From the NCBI GenBank assembly GCA_003427395.1, contig BFEA01000518.1:52100-116099 (forward strand): a DNA stretch of 64,000 nucleotides, read 5' to 3'. Position 1 is the stretch's first letter; each line of letters begins with the position of its first letter. The notes beneath the pieces were generated by a model, which was given only the letters and a program-made list of their open reading frames with translations, did no database searches and was not told where the DNA came from. Both the position numbers and the translations under genes were made by a program. Below are positions 21,201 through 33,720 of this stretch, one piece after another. Source of the stretch: Chara braunii (Eukaryota > Streptophyta > Charophyceae > Charales > Characeae).

Positions 21201-21423
21201 GTCTGAGATCATAACTAAGACTAATTGCTTGAGAGAAAACAATTTTGAAATATTCCACGCACAAAATCAGAATACAAATTTCAAATTTGAGAAAAGATGA
21301 GATGAAAATAAGATTTAATAAAATTTGAAAATCCAAATAGGGAACCAAACTAGGGAATCGATTTTGATGTCCAAGAGGACTTACGACTCTGATTTCCAGA
21401 ACCCCAAGGTTCGGAATCGCTCA

Positions 21424-21745
21424 GACAGTAAATCAAGAAATTACTGAACAGAAAAAACCGCCGCTAAACAGAAAAACATCTCGTCAATCAATTGTGTGTG
21501 AGAGGGCGAAGACAATTGGCCCGTATTGAAAAGTTATGAGAAGCTCCTTTCAAAACCGTACTTAATCCTATTAGGGGATATAAAAAATCAACAAGATCAC
21601 TTACGACAGTAAATCAAAAATTACTAAACAGAAAAGCAAATCGACGCTAAACAGAAAAACATCTCGACAATCAATTGTGTGTGAGAGGGCGAAGACAATT
21701 ATAAGAAACTCCTTTCAAAATCATACTTAGTTCCTATTAGATCAC
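21424..21745 (+). repeat. 181-bp direct duplication
   Basis: GACAGTAAATCAA..ATTACT.AACAG at 21424 recurs at 21605, and both copies share CAATCAATTGTGTGTGAGAG and CTCCTTTCAAAA. Two copies with few differences; noncoding, AT-richer than its surroundings. Confidence 0.8.
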
Positions 21746-22427
21746 AACTATTACGCAGAACTTCCTAATAGAAATTTCCACCCTCAACCATGGAGCTTTC
21801 CCGAAAAACTCCTCCCCCCTTTCCTCGACCCCCACCTACTTGCCACCCTTCTCCTCAAACCCTACCCCACCATCTTCGGGGAAAGAGGACCCCCTCCTCC
21901 CAGTGTTAGCCACTAAGCATCGAGGCAATGCTAACACCGAAGACAACAACGGCCATCTCCAATCCCCCAAGGATCAGAAGACAATGTGACTGCACCTCAC
22001 CAAACCCGTCAGTGAGTCGTCACAGGAGGTTCGAACCCTACTAGACATTCATTCACACCAAAATTGAGGAAGGAGGGGGGAGATCAATCCCATTGCCCAA
22101 GCTCTACCTCTAGCCCACTCAACATCTTCAACTCACTTCCAATCTTGGTGATGCTAAACCTGGAGAAAAGCAACCTCGAAAAAATACCAGAAAACAACCG
22201 CGCTCGGCAGACTAGCAGCTCTCAAGACGGAGAAGGCCGAAGTCGTTTCCCAAATAGAAGCACTCACCTGGATGAACAAAGCACCCTAGTTACAGCCTTC
22301 TGCTAAGTCGTCACCCTCGACCCCTTCCTAAGAAATCCACCAAAGCGGTTTACACAACGACCATAGCCACCCCCCGCCCTAAACCCTCTTCCTTTCACCT
22401 GTCATCGCTCGTCACATGCCCTGTCCG

Positions 22428-22556
22428 CATCCTCTTCCATCGCGCGTCTCCTCTCGCTGCTACTCCCCATCGCCCTTCGTTGCCATGCGCCGCATCCTCT
22501 TCCTTCGCGCCTCTCCGCTCACTGATGCTCCCTGTCGCCCTTCGTCGCCATGCGCT
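22428..22556 (+). repeat. 64-bp tandem duplication
   Basis: CATCCTCTTCC.TCGCG is followed 64 bp later by the same sequence; each unit ends TCGCCATGCGC-like. CG-rich and noncoding. Confidence 0.75.
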
Positions 22557-22871
22557 GTCTGCGCCTGCCCGCTTCTCCGTAGCCCGTCGGTGAGATCGGC
22601 GGGGCGCAGCGCTCCCGGTCGCGCTGCGCCTCTGCATCCTTGTGTGTCATGGATCTAGTCTCATCTAGACACTGGTTTTAGTGCGCCATCAGCAGAAAAG
22701 TCCACGTGGCATATGGATGCGAGGACACTAGGACTTCCCTGCATGTATCTGACCGTCATGCAAACGAGCGTGGTTGGTGACCCACTCAGAGTGTTGTGAG
22801 TACGTCCGTGCTGACTGTTGCTGCTTTTTCTCATGCTGATACTAAACCAGATCAACTTCTGGATACCGAAA

Positions 22872-23195
22872 CAAGTCAAGCCGCCTACCTCAGTTGGTAA
22901 GGCAAGCAAGTTGCATTCAGGTCGTCTTGGGTTCAATTCCCATAGGTCTCATGTACCTTGGCAAGCTTGGTGCCTCCCACCTAGAGTGACATTGAGCAGA
23001 GACTGCTGGATGTTTGTTAGGGGAGGAGACTGGAGGGGAGGATGGCCCATTGAAGAAGCTTGGTGTTGATGCTACCGGATGACACCTGGCCGGTATCACC
23101 CACCTGCAGGTCCGACACAGCCCCCCCATATTCCCTCGTTGGAGGCTTGAACTTGGGTTGGCTGCTACGGGGTTCCCCATGATACTACAACATTT
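22872..23195 (+). mobile_element. tRNA-derived SINE, plus-strand copy
   Basis: The head has TACCTCAGTTGG (22886-22897, A box) and GGGTTCAATTCC (22929-22940, B box). The body shares with the reverse complement of the next SINE the strings CTCATGTACCTT, CAAGCTTGG.GCC, CCCTCGTTGGAGGCTTGA and GGCTGCTACGGGGTTCCCC, about 320 bp in all. It ends near a T-rich stretch (23191-23217). The two copies face each other and could form a long hairpin RNA. Confidence 0.75.
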
Positions 23196-23248
23196 TTTTT
23201 TTTTATTTTTTTTTTTTCAGCCGAATTCTTTTAAGCCCAACCAACTCA

Positions 23249-23745
23249 ATTACCTGTCAAATCAGACAGGACGGCCTTTCAGGCCTTTTTTATTGTCATT
23301 ATTGTATTACGGGGAACCCCGTAGCAGCCACATCCGTGCTCAAGCCTCCAACGAGGGAAATGCGGGATCTGCACCCACCACGGGCCACCAGCAGATGCGA
23401 TACCTGCTACAGCAGATGAGACATACCGGCCAGGGTCAGCCGGTAGCATCAGGACCGAGCTTCTTCGATGGGCCAGTTGCTGGGCCTCCTCTCCGGTCCC
23501 CTCCTTGTATGAACATCAGTAGCCTCTCCTCAATGCCACTTGGGGGGACCAACGGCCTATCTCTAGGTGGTGGGCGCCAAGCTTGCCCAGGAAGGTACAT
23601 GAGGCCAATGTTGATTCAACACAAGACCTCCTGAATGCCATTTGACAATGTGGTATTTCCAAACTGAGCTAGGCCGCTGGGCACTGTAACGATAATAGAA
23701 AGGCCTGAAAGGCTGTCCTGTCCAGATTTGACAGGTAATTTCTGT
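23249..23745 (-). mobile_element. SINE of the same family framed by inverted repeats
   Basis: The tRNA-like head is on the reverse strand: A-box TAGCTCAGTTTGG (23672-23659) and B-box GTGTTGAATCAAC (23622-23610). The body matches the plus-strand copy. Both outer ends carry ATTACCTGTCAAATC..GACAGGAC.GCCTTTCAGGCC in opposite orientation (about 23250-23300 and 23700-23745), so the SINE sits inside an inverted repeat of about 55 bp. That frame is not a usual SINE feature; it might be a MITE that captured a SINE, or terminal sequence of the SINE itself. Confidence 0.65.
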
Positions 23746-23905
23746 GTAGAAACAAGTTCAAACAACCAATCCGTTGCCTGGAAGATGGGCCCCTCCCCTC
23801 ATGGCTCCCTCCTTCTCCAATGCTTTCCATCTGGCAACCTGCACAGACTGAACGGGAGAACTCACATTTGTCTGCGGAATTTCTTTTTTGGGGAAACTAG
23901 GTGGG

Positions 23906-24068
23906 AGTCACAAAAATCAGTTATAATTGCACTACGGGCCAAGATACAGTTTCGAATTGCAGTTCCGGTAATGTATACAATCCCGCTTTCTGGCCAGGTA
24001 GGGTGCCATAAGTGCAATTGCAAACTGTATCTTGGCCCATAGTGCAATTATAACTCGGTTTTGTGACT
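23906..24068. mobile_element. 163-bp foldback MITE
   Basis: The left arm AGTCACAAAA..AGTTATAATTGCACTA.GGGCCAAGATACAGTTT and the right arm are inverted copies about 58 bp long with a 45-bp loop. Neither a coding region nor a clear target duplication is seen. Confidence 0.75.
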
Positions 24069-24220
24069 ACGGGCCTCTATTTCCTCTGAATGATAAGGTT
24101 CAGAGCAAATCGCTGGCATGAGGGCAATATAGACACTTCACCTGACCATTCAATTGGTAGGAGCCACCTACAGTGTGTAAAAAGGGAAGCGATGCAATCA
24201 GTGCGAACATTTGAGATATT

Positions 24221-24305
24221 GGGCCTGCCTCCACTGCTCACCAAATGTGCAAAATGAGAAACGTTATTGTCTTTTGTGCATGCGGCAAGTAGTGGAGCCA
24301 GGCCC
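24221..24305. mobile_element. Short relative of the 985-1104 MITE
   Basis: 85-bp hairpin: GGGCCTG.CTCCACT at the left and its complement at the right, with AAATGTGCAAAATGAGAA inside as in the copies at 985-1104 and 1512-1634. The loop is shortened. Confidence 0.55.
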
Positions 24306-24567
24306 ACGTGCATACTTTCTTCCATGAAATTCGTTGATGTGGGTCTTGTTACACTATCCTACAAAGTGTTCACTTTTGAATCAAGGCGTCATTACACGGT
24401 TTCCTAATCAAGACCTCTACTTTTTTCCTTTTCCTTTTTCTTTTTTTTTTTAATTTTTATAGGTTGTGAGGGGTGTAGGGGACATGCCAAGGGAGCAGTG
24501 AAGTCCCCCGTACGTCCTAGGGGGGGGTCTCCGTACGGGCCCTCTGAAATGACGTTCGGATGGCCGT

Positions 24568-25299
24568 ATGGGACCGACCAACCACAGAGCACTCCAGTGG
24601 CAGATTATCCACAGGTGTCTGCCCACCCCTGATTGGCTCACAGAAAGAACGGACCTGGAACAGAAAGGAATGATGTCTCCGCTATCATCGCTATGCACAT
24701 CCTGTGAACTCATCCCCCCCAGAAAACGAGCGACCGTGGAGCATTGTCTACTCTATTGGCCCATGGTGGCTCGCCTCTCGAGGTGGTGGGATGCAGCCTC
24801 GCACTACTTCACCGGTCAGCATTTCCCATGGGACGTGAGGACTATCCTCTTTGCGGTCCTCCCCCCTAAAGGAACTGACCGGATGCAATTTATGCTGATT
24901 CTGTTCCAGTACTCCCGCCTGGCTCTGCTCATGACAGCATGGCGGATGAAGTGCTCCCACGAGAGAAGACAACACACATTCGGCTTTATACAAGCGAGAG
25001 CAGTAATGGCTGACACAATACTATGCCAGACACAATCAGCCTGGACGGATTTACAAACCAGCCTCCGAAACGAGTCCGAAGAGCCCAAGAGGCGACAACT
25101 GCTGGACAACTTCATGGCGAAATGGGTGGACCCGAATTGCAGGTTATGTAGATTGGACCGGTCCAATAACCTACAATGGCGACCATGGCTGTCCACGGAG
25201 GCCCTATGGGAGTTCCTCCCACAAGATCACTTCTCTCTCCAGTTCCAACCTACTGACCTCATCCTCATACCCGACGTCCCTGTCTTTTCACAGCCCTAG
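24568..25299 (+). pseudogene. Non-LTR retrotransposon C-terminal fragment (zf-RVT-like), 243 aa
   Basis: The open frame starts with WQIIHRCLPTPDWLTER, a CTSC pair (residues 43 and 46) and TVEHCLLYWP (His at 59), followed by Trp-rich sequence. This order (W...LPT..L..R, C-x2-C, E-H, W) is that of the zinc-binding region at the C-terminus of plant LINE reverse transcriptases. The final zinc Cys usually found four to six residues after the His is Trp here. No endonuclease or RT domain lies upstream, so this is a 5'-truncated remnant, the usual fate of LINE copies, although the frame is still open. Confidence 0.6.
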
Positions 25300-25484
25300 A
25301 TATCTCTCTAAACCCCTAATCCCTCTGGCCCCTGCTGCAAATGCCCACCATCATCCCGCCCCCTCATCCCTTCCCTGGCCCTCCCTCCCCTCCCTTCCCC
25401 CCCGCCAACCACCACCTGCACCCGCCTCCGCCCTCTCCTCTCCCTACTGGCCAGGACTGGTCTCCCAGAAAAAACGAAGAGTGC

Positions 25485-27933
25485 TGTGACGAATTACTTT
25501 CCGTAAACACGCCACTTTCTGCGCGACTGTATTTCGGGGGTTAATCTGGAGGGGCCCGCCAATTACATGAATGTCGTCGTCTTTTTGATAGAGGCTGGTC
25601 CCACGACGATTGGTAATTGATCGCGCCTTAACGACCGCGGAAATAACTGTTGCCATAACTTGTTTCTTGTTCTGTTGTGGGGAGGGGAATTTTTTGCGCA
25701 ATCACCGCGTGGGGAATCTTTTTAAATTCCTCTTTCGAGTTTTGAACCCACACAGGTACTCAAAATTTCTCCTTGCAATTAGGATTTTAATTAGGCGAGG
25801 AATTTGGGAGCATCGTAATTTTTTGGCCGTAACTACACGAGGCTCCCTACTTGCGCGCGCATTGCTTCGTCCTATCCTGCGCTCTTCCCCCGCCGCGCCT
25901 AAATTGTAATCGCAACTGTAATCTCTTCTTGCTCCTTCTTGGCAAGCGCAAGTGTAACTGTAATCCTCTCCCTTCTTGATCTCTTCTTTTTCTGCACGAA
26001 ACTCAGCGTCTCTTTCCCAACTACCTCATTGGCCTACAGATGCACGACTGGATCGATGTGTGGAGAGCGGCTACGTCCCCCACGATGCGGCCCCATCATG
26101 CACCCATAGGCACTCCCTCCGCCTCTCTACCTCTTGCTTCAGCGTAATCCGGAATTGTATCGGGCAACTACAAAATGCTATAAAGCTCGCAAGCGCGGCT
26201 AATTCGCTTTGAAAATCTACACTTGGGAGTTAGCATGGTCGAGAGGAACGGCTAACGAGCGGAGACAGAAAGGTGAGTAGGGAGTTGGGCGATCCGACGA
26301 GCTGGTGCTGGGTAGGCAGGGTTGACGTGTGGCCGCAAAGGACTGTGGCACATGGGCGAACCTGGCTTGCATACTCGGACTAAGCGAGATGACAACTTCG
26401 GGTTGTTGATAGGTGCGAGGCGACGGACTTCCCGCATCATGGGAACTTCGAAAGAGGGAGAGAGAGAAAGCGGTATGCTGAAGTGGGGGTTATCCCTTCG
26501 CATCTTCTGTATAATTTTGGTTTCTGGTTCTCGACCATCCTTGCTTGCGACACTGTCGGATTTTCTTTTCGTTGGTTGATGTATGGATTATCTTTCTCTC
26601 CCCCATCTTTTCCAGTACAGAATGTATGACAATTCCAAAATTGATTGATCACTCGAATGACTTGCATGGAGGATTGTAGATTGTAGAGACGAGGGATTAT
26701 GAGGAGTATAGGATGGACGCCCCACCGATGTATGGAGAAATGTATGTAATCCCGTCCATTTTCGGTATGCCAATAGATGGGGTAGTGATAGACTGTGTGA
26801 TTTTGCGCTAAGCCTGTCGAAGTTGTCTTCCCGAACAAACTCGGGTCGGGATAGATGCATGTATAACAAGTAGGTTACAGTCAGCGTATATGCCTAAGTA
26901 TGGGTTGGATCTTCCTCATGCACTGCATGATCCACGCGTGATTGACATCTGATGCATGAGAATGTTATTTAATCTCCTTTTCCTTTTGCTCGTCGAACAA
27001 CCGTTTGATTTGTAAAGTTGATTCGGATCCGGTAGGAACAGATCATGTGCACGCACGTATACGGGTGATCATCAGAACGACAGTCATCATGTTAACGCGT
27101 GTTTGCCTGACCCGTCCCTAACACCACCTCTCCTTGCATGACCAAATGTATGAGTTAAGTCCCTCTTGCCAAATATGGATATCGGACTTCCATTTTGGAT
27201 CACTGATTGTGATAGTTTGAGGAACCCCGAGTACCGGGAATACTGGGAGAACGAACAACTCCTCCGCTGATCGAACTTAAGGTTTCTGGCCTACCCCTTC
27301 CAAATGCACGGTGATCGGTTGTGTGCCTGTAACTTTCACAGAGCCATCAGACGGAATTCCTGAATCACAGATTATCCCGACACCCATAATTACCAGTACT
27401 ACATCACCCCGGGATTCGTCGCCATTGAAAGCAAATTCCCTCCATTCTATCTCCTTCTCCCCTATCATTATCTAACGGTTGTCCCTTGGGAACCGATAGC
27501 CCCTGCTGGCCCCGAAGGCCGTGCTCTAAGTGTCGACAATACAATGCCTATCGAGCCGCGGGAGTCATACGACGAACCCGCTGTGAAGCTGAGTGTCGAG
27601 AGCACAGCCTCCGACTGAGGCCGTCCACGTCAGATTATGAAATCCGTGAAACCCACCGGCGACAGGTGTTCACACAGAGAGACACCCACTGTGTTCCCAC
27701 CATGCACAAAGTACGAATCCGTGGCCGGCGAAACTAGCTACTCGACTCTGAGAAAAGCAAAACAAAAAATTAGGCCCTACGCGAAACCACTTGTATTTCT
27801 ATCCTTGAAACTTGACACTGAAGATCTTTGTTCCAACAGGGGACTCCACCCCCACTTTCCTAAAATCCTTCACACAACCGCACTGCACGCTTCCGGGCCC
27901 CTCCCACTCCGAAACAGGAAGTTGCGCTGGGCG
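25485..27933 (+). repeat. LTR of the truncated G1 copy
   Basis: 2449 bp, starting TGTGACGAATTAC and ending GCGCTGGGCG (terminal CA changed). It aligns along its length with the reverse complement of 3662-6026, lacks both MITEs seen in the 14-17 kb LTR, and keeps only a short GA stretch where the others have long (CT)n. Confidence 0.88.
27175..27737 (+). pseudogene. LTR-embedded ORF, third copy
   Basis: The start MDIGLPFWITDCDSLR and REYWEN correspond to MDVEIPFRITDRECLR and REYWEH of the 3' LTR copy, with conservative changes. A TGA at codon 32 interrupts it, the same frame resumes with FPPFYLLLPYHYLTVVPW, and after a one-base shift the C-terminal CSKC and IRRTR..REHSLRLRP blocks follow. Survival of the amino-acid pattern between diverged LTRs argues that it was a protein-coding gene in the ancestor. 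Confidence 0.55.
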
Positions 27934-27939
27934 TGAGGT

Positions 27940-27951
27940 TAGTATCGGAGC
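27940..27951 (+). other. Primer-binding site of the truncated G1 copy
   Basis: TAGTATCGGAGC, two changes from TGGTATCAGAGC, at the same distance from the LTR end as in the first copy. Confidence 0.75.
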
Positions 27952-28106
27952 CGACACGTGTCAAGACCAAGGATTGACAAGTGTTTCGACTCCACAACTA
28001 GACCGACCTGGCGATCCCAAGCCGAGGAAGGTCTAGACAGAGAAACGGGCAAAATCTCGATCCAGTAGTAACTCGATGTTGATTGGCGGGTCGATAGGTA
28101 GTCGAC

Positions 28107-28790
28107 ATGAACGCTAACCAAGCACCAAACGCTAATGTGCTGCCAGGCGGAGCGAACCCCGCTAGACCCATTCCGCCTCAGCCAATCCGGGTTCGTGCGC
28201 CCACAACCCCACCAGATTTGTATCTATTCGATCTTGCCCATCACTTGGTCGGTGCATGGTTGGCCACACTCCGTGCCCAACAAGACGATAATGATGAGGC
28301 CAAGATTAATATCTCAGCACGATTGGGAGGCCATGCATATCATTGGTTTAGCACCTACCTTTGGATAGATCTTCCAACATTTGAAAGAGATTTTTTGCAC
28401 CGATCCGATTATATCCACCAGGAACAAGTGTTTTTCATGATCAAAGACCGAATGCAGAAACCCCTCGAGTCCATTGTTGAATATCGCAGTCGATTCTATA
28501 GACTTTTCGTAAAATCCGAGCGAGATGAGAAAGCCGGGAGAGATTTGTTTATCGATAGGCTTAGGAGCTGCGCGATCCGAGCCAAGCTGCGTAAACAGTT
28601 TTCCTCATTAATCACACCATGCAACAAATCATGGACAGGGCTGAAGAGATGAAATGAAAATTCGCTGCTAAAGATCGGGACTCTACTGAACTAGCTCGAG
28701 CGCGAGCGGAATTAGCAACACTTTATGACAAGTTTGAAAAAGCTAGGGGTGCTGGTAAGAGCAGATACCGCTAGCACCGTCGGGGGGGAT
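28107..28790 (+). pseudogene. Gag, truncated
   Basis: The ATG is confirmed by the match with the first copy (MNANQAPNANV). The open frame gives 181 codons to 28652 with PPDLYLFDLAHHLVGAW, RLGGHAYHWF, LPTFERDFLHR and FFMIKDR, the capsid-like part of gag. A TGA after GLKR then interrupts, and KFAA..ELARARAELATLYDKFE follows before homology stops. No zinc knuckle is reached. Confidence 0.85.
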
Positions 28791-30278
28791 CCATCTATTG
28801 GTAGGAAGCGACACCTGTTGGAAATCGGGTCCAGCGTTCCATAACATTGAAAATTGTATTTGTTTGTGTGATCAGGATCAGCATTTGTAATGACCGCAAG
28901 CTACCCAGGCTCACCTTCTGAAAATGGAATTCAGACTACTCAGGCTCACCTCCTAAAAGTGAAATTCCAAGCTTACACAACAATCCGAGCTTCTTGCTTG
29001 CATAACAGTCTATGGTAAATGCTAGTATGCCCTGATATCATGGCAAGTGCCGTAGGATGGGACACCCGTAGGCTACCAGGCTGATCTACGTAGGTCGTCG
29101 TTTGACAGATAGAATAGCAGAACAGTCTGAGTTGTTGCTTTCATGCTTACACGAGAGTTTTTGATGGGTGATAGTATACACATGTCTCCTATCTGTTGGT
29201 AGGAGAGTTAGCAGCCGGTTGTAAGAGATGTTTTGCCACCCCTCAGTCAGTCGACCACCAACTTGTTGTTGTTGAAGTAATTTGTTCGGGTGGTGCTGAG
29301 AACTGAACCCAATCCTGGGGCAACTCCTGCCGAGGAACTTGCTCGCTATCAGCTGTCCTCTCGAACTCCGTGAGACGCCGCTTTCCTCAGTTACGGGAAG
29401 CCATTACCGAGTTCTGTTGTAGTGCTACATAGTGAGTTTCAGTCCCCGTACAGAGCAGGCCAACAATCATCGGGCTTCCTCTACTGAGCAAGATTCCTCA
29501 ACGACCGTCTTAGCTCCCTTGAGGGAGTATCCCTCCATGTTTCTGCTTCCTTGGAGTAGAGGGGTCGTGGCTGTGTACTCCAAATGCGCCTCTCACGTAT
29601 TTCCGGTATCTTTGTGTGTGAGTTGTTTTTATTGCACATTTTCCACTCGCTGATAATATGTATTGTCTATCAGCAGTTGTCAGTACATCACTCCCTTCCC
29701 TTCTTATTGTATGTATGTGTGGCAGTTCTTTCACTTCACAACCCTTCCTTCCTTGAGCATGTAAGGGATGAAGAGGGGAGGAGAGAGAAATGGGAGGAGG
29801 AGGAGGAGGGAGAGGGAGAGGGAGGGGAGGTTGGGTAGGGGACAGTGATAATAAGACTAAATGAGGACAGTGCAGTGATCTTAATCCTTAAGGGAGACCC
29901 AAGAATGTAAGTCTGTAGGACCTTTGAGGAGGGGAAGCGAGGTTATGACCCTAATACAAAGTTAGGTTGCAAGAAGGAAACCTGGAAGCAGTGGGCGGGT
30001 CTCCATTGCCATGAAAGCTCTGTAGTCCTCCATTGCTTTCAGTGACTGTTAATTTCGCCATCGAGTTTGGAAAACTTATGTTGCAGGTCATGCCATAACA
30101 ACTAGTAAGCTATCTTCAGGGTTTCTTTAACATTAGGATCTTTCTTCTCCTTGTAATCCCACACGAATGCTTTCCAGGCTTCTTGCGTATGAGACTTGAT
30201 TTCCTTTACTATTACTTTTTGGGTTTGCTGCAGGTCGAGCTGGTGGTCTCTTCTTTCGAACGAGCATCTTGCAACTAC
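28791..30278. other. Unassigned DNA
   Basis: No family recognised. A short internal duplication (CAGGCTCACCT.CT.AAA, about 28907 and 28947) and a purine-rich block (29760-29840) are visible. A 75-codon minus-strand frame (30329-30102) contains AWKAFVWDYKEKKDPNVKET, which looks protein-like but is too short to assign. Confidence 0.4.
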
Positions 30279-30340
30279 GATTTCGTCAAAACGATATATT
30301 TTATTTTTTGAACGGAATTGAAACTCCATTTTTGTTTCTT
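30279..30340. mobile_element. One end of the 294-bp foldback MITE family
   Basis: ATTTCGTCAAAACG.ATAT followed by TATTTTTTGAACGGAATTGAAA matches the arm of the element at 16198-16491. I could not find the complementary second arm downstream, so this is a broken copy or one end of a longer relative. Confidence 0.6.
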
Positions 30341-31769
30341 TTTTTCCCCATTTTCATGCAATTTTACTACCGCATTTTATAGGATACCATGGGTTGAATT
30401 ATTGAATAATATGGCTTAAAATGCTCAGCATTGGCTTAGGAACTATGTTTTTTTGGATTGTCTAATATTTATCAAGCGCACATACTTTAAAATTTTAAGA
30501 GTTTTAATATTTTTTTCTCCATTTATTTAACAAAACCGAATAATATAATCAACATGCTCAACATTGGCTTGGGAAATGCGTTGGAAAAAGCATTAACTAA
30601 GCATTTTGGTTTTGCTTTCCTCTTAATTCATAAGAAGTTTTGATATTCTGAAACCAATATCCTTTTGTGCATATAATAAGATGGGCAATGCAATAAATTT
30701 TCTTAATCTGAATTTTTTCCCACTGTATACAACAAAACCCCCCAATACTTAAAAACACTCAAATCCGATTCTTTTCCAAAATGTAAGTGTGCACCGTTTT
30801 TTTCTTCTTCTCTATTGCCTTCCATACGAAATTGAGGATCCTGTCATATTTCTACGAGTTTATCACAATAAATACACCGCAAATAAGTAAACAACTGAAC
30901 CTTTATCCACATTGCTATACGATGCCCCATATCGGTCAACATTGCTCCACGTCCACCACTTAACAACTCGTAATCCATAAATGTATATCCCTGCTCATAC
31001 TCTCACATTTTCCTACGTTCCCATTACCCGCGGATCCTATTTATTACATTAATGATGAGAATTCACATGGTCGCATCGTTTGAGCCCTCTAACATGCACG
31101 TCAGGATAGGTAAAACAAGCATGTTTTTAATGTCGGTTATGAAAGCAGACCAACCTTCAAGTCTTCTGCCCTCACACATCAACGCTGTTTTTTTCCCCTC
31201 GTGAACTTGCAAAGCTGCTTAATGACATTCCACAAAATCTTGCTCTCTTCCCATTTCTCCTTATCTTCCATAAATTCGCACGTCATACACGCCGATCTCT
31301 GTGAACCTTACGACAACTCCAAACAATTTACTTCCACGAAGTTCACATCACATTATTTACTCGTATTCGTATGAAAATGGTCCGTTGGGTGTGGTGAACG
31401 CTGCCCCCGGAGGCACTGCAACGTGAGTGACGCTCACCATTGTTGTATAAGGTACACCGTAATGCACTTGTTTCCTGTAATAATGTCGAGCACTAGAACC
31501 CTGTCATATTGATTACGTAATGTTGTTGAAAATCAATAATCCAACAATTATCAACATTCTTCAAACAAAGAAATTATAGTTTGTAATGCAACAAAGATTG
31601 ACTGAATTGAAAAAAAATAAAACCAATTAGGTTCGATACACTCACTTGTATATGTTAACTTTGACCATGTAAATTACAAATGTTTGTGATTTTTCAAAAT
31701 TCATATATGCAGCGTTACCAGAAACGAAATAATAAACAAAAAAACACAAATAAACATAACAAAAACACA
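30341..31769. other. AT-rich noncoding block
   Basis: Clearly richer in A+T than the surroundings, with no open frame over about 70 codons and no repeat structure that I can see. It may be the noncoding interior of an element whose LTR-like region begins at 32134, or host intergenic DNA. Confidence 0.4.
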
Positions 31770-31774
31770 CTCTT

Positions 31775-31809
<35 letters not shown>

Positions 31810-31842
31810 GTCTCTCGCTCTCTCTCTGTGTCTCTCTCTCTC

Positions 31843-31924
<82 letters not shown>

Positions 31925-31926
31925 TC
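31770..31926. repeat. (CT)n and (CTGT)n compound microsatellite
   Basis: CT runs surround about eleven CTGT units (31843-31887). Open frames across it are repeat artefacts. Confidence 0.95.
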
Positions 31927-32133
31927 TTGGCACAACAAGGACATTCGTTTACATATCAACTCCAATGTCTGGATATATATTGTTGAAAATATCATGTCGA
32001 TGCTATGCTAACTTATGCTATCGAGTTTATGCATTGAACATAAGTCATATAAAAGTTTTTGCGTGCTTTATGTCTTCATAGTATGGTCTGTATGGACATC
32101 TACAACCATCTGTTGTTTGCCACCCATTAACGG
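31927..32133. other. Unassigned spacer
   Basis: No gene or repeat recognised between the compound microsatellite and the start of LTR-like copy A. Confidence 0.4.
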
Positions 32134-33720
32134 TGTCGAGCGCATCGGTCCGGCACCGCACGTGGCACCGCGAGACCCTCTCGGCCGCGTCACGCAAGAG
32201 TTGGACAAACCTCGTCACAAACATACAAATGGAGCTTCCTTAGGCCGCTCCGGCCGAGTGCGCCAGCCATACCTCTCTCGACCCCCTACGACAGGATAGG
32301 GCCTACGCGAGGCACAACTTACCTCCACCTTACGAGAATTGTCACCTCCCTTCGGTGGGCGTATCCCCGCCGAGCTACCAGTCCACAATACGAAAGCTAA
32401 TCAGTTGCAATCGCAGAGGTGGGCCAGCCGAGGGCGTTTCTCATTCGTTGTAGCATAGGGGGTACGTGCGGTTATACGCCTATCGGACCCGCACGCGAAC
32501 CGACATCTTGGGGGGCTGAAGTCCCAAGCGCGGCTCGTCGTCGGTCGACTAGGACGCATCCCACATACCACGCGCACACCACTCTACGAACGCAAAAATA
32601 AAACACCCCCCCCCACACACACACCTGCAACGTGACACAACACAAAAACGCGACAACGCTTCTAGCCCCTTAGTAGCCGTCCCATAACTTTCCACTGCGG
32701 AAATTGGGTAGGCGTCGTGCGCGAAACTCGGCATAAAGCCGCGCGGACGCAGGGCTATCTCATATCGACTCGCAATGCAAGCGTACGCAAGCAGTCGCAA
32801 TGATGGCGTACTATGTAGTACCCATACTCACGCGGTCCTCGTTAATCTCGAGAGCCGTATTCGACACTCAAGTGTCCGCTGACACACGCTTTGAGGGTTA
32901 ATCTCTCGACGCTGGATAACCGCCATGCGCGGTTTAGGACCACAGACCTCTTCTGCACCCTTGTGTAGAGCGGGTGGTACACAGGTCCAGAACCTGTGGT
33001 GGTGGTTGTCTCTCACGGCCCTGGGGGTAAGTCTCTCCCGGGCCTGGGCGAAAGTCAAGGGGTTTGACTTTGATGGCTGCCACGGACTACAACGTCCAAC
33101 TATAAAAATCTCTAAAAAGCAAACAAAACACGGACGAAACCAAGAAGAGGGAATAGGGTAAAGGTCCCCTGGCTTTTAAAAGGACTCGTGACCTTGGAGC
33201 ACCCTTCCCCTCTATGGGTGGTGTCGGCGACCTACAATAATCCCAAGCGCTACGCCTACGTGTGAGCCCGGCGATCCCATAACTTTTAGACGCTGGGGCA
33301 GCGAAGCGTCGCGCGCGAGACTCTAACATAAAGCTGCGCGGCCGCAGGCCAATTCTATGCCGACCACCGATGCCAATCGTACGTGGTAATCACGGCTCCG
33401 GCCTCGCGATATTGAATGGCTGAAGGAACACATCGCGATGGGTCACCCCTCACGATATTGAACGGTTGAAGGATGCGCCGTTCGGCCCTCGCGACATTTT
33501 CGCCTTCAAGGTGGGGTGTCTCGCCAGCCAAAGTAAATAGACTCTATGAGAGGGGAGACTCCTTCCCTGCAGAGCCTAGGGCTTGGGATGTCCTGGACAA
33601 GAACCTTGAATCCTGGCCCAGGACCAACGTCCGACTAAGAAAGCCCGAAGACGCAAACAGGCAGAAGGGAGGGTCTTTCCCGTCCCTCAACCTCAACCTT
33701 TAAACGGGTTTTTAACATGG
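32134..33720 (-). repeat. LTR-like region, copy A
   Basis: The first 400 bp, beginning TGTCGAGCGC, align with the starts of copies B (45583) and C (52676): shared strings include CTACGACAGG, GGTGGGCGTATCC, GCAATCGCAGAGGT and CAGCCGAGGGCGTTTTCTC-like sequence. Orientation is inferred from copy C, whose PBS lies to the left. Beyond about 32550 the copies diverge, so the total length here is uncertain. A secondary repeated phrase, CTCGCGATATTGAA.GG.TGAAGGA, occurs near 33405 and 33450. Confidence 0.55.

Larger units (their letters stand above)
25485..28790 (+). mobile_element. Second G1 gypsy copy, truncated (LTR + PBS + gag)
   Basis: A 5' LTR (25485-27933), a primer-binding site and gag in the same order as the 3.7-17.4 kb element but on the plus strand. 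Similarity ends near 28790; protease, RT, integrase and a 3' LTR are missing. The base before the LTR changes abruptly to unrelated C-rich DNA, which confirms the family's LTR start at TGTGACGA. Confidence 0.85.
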
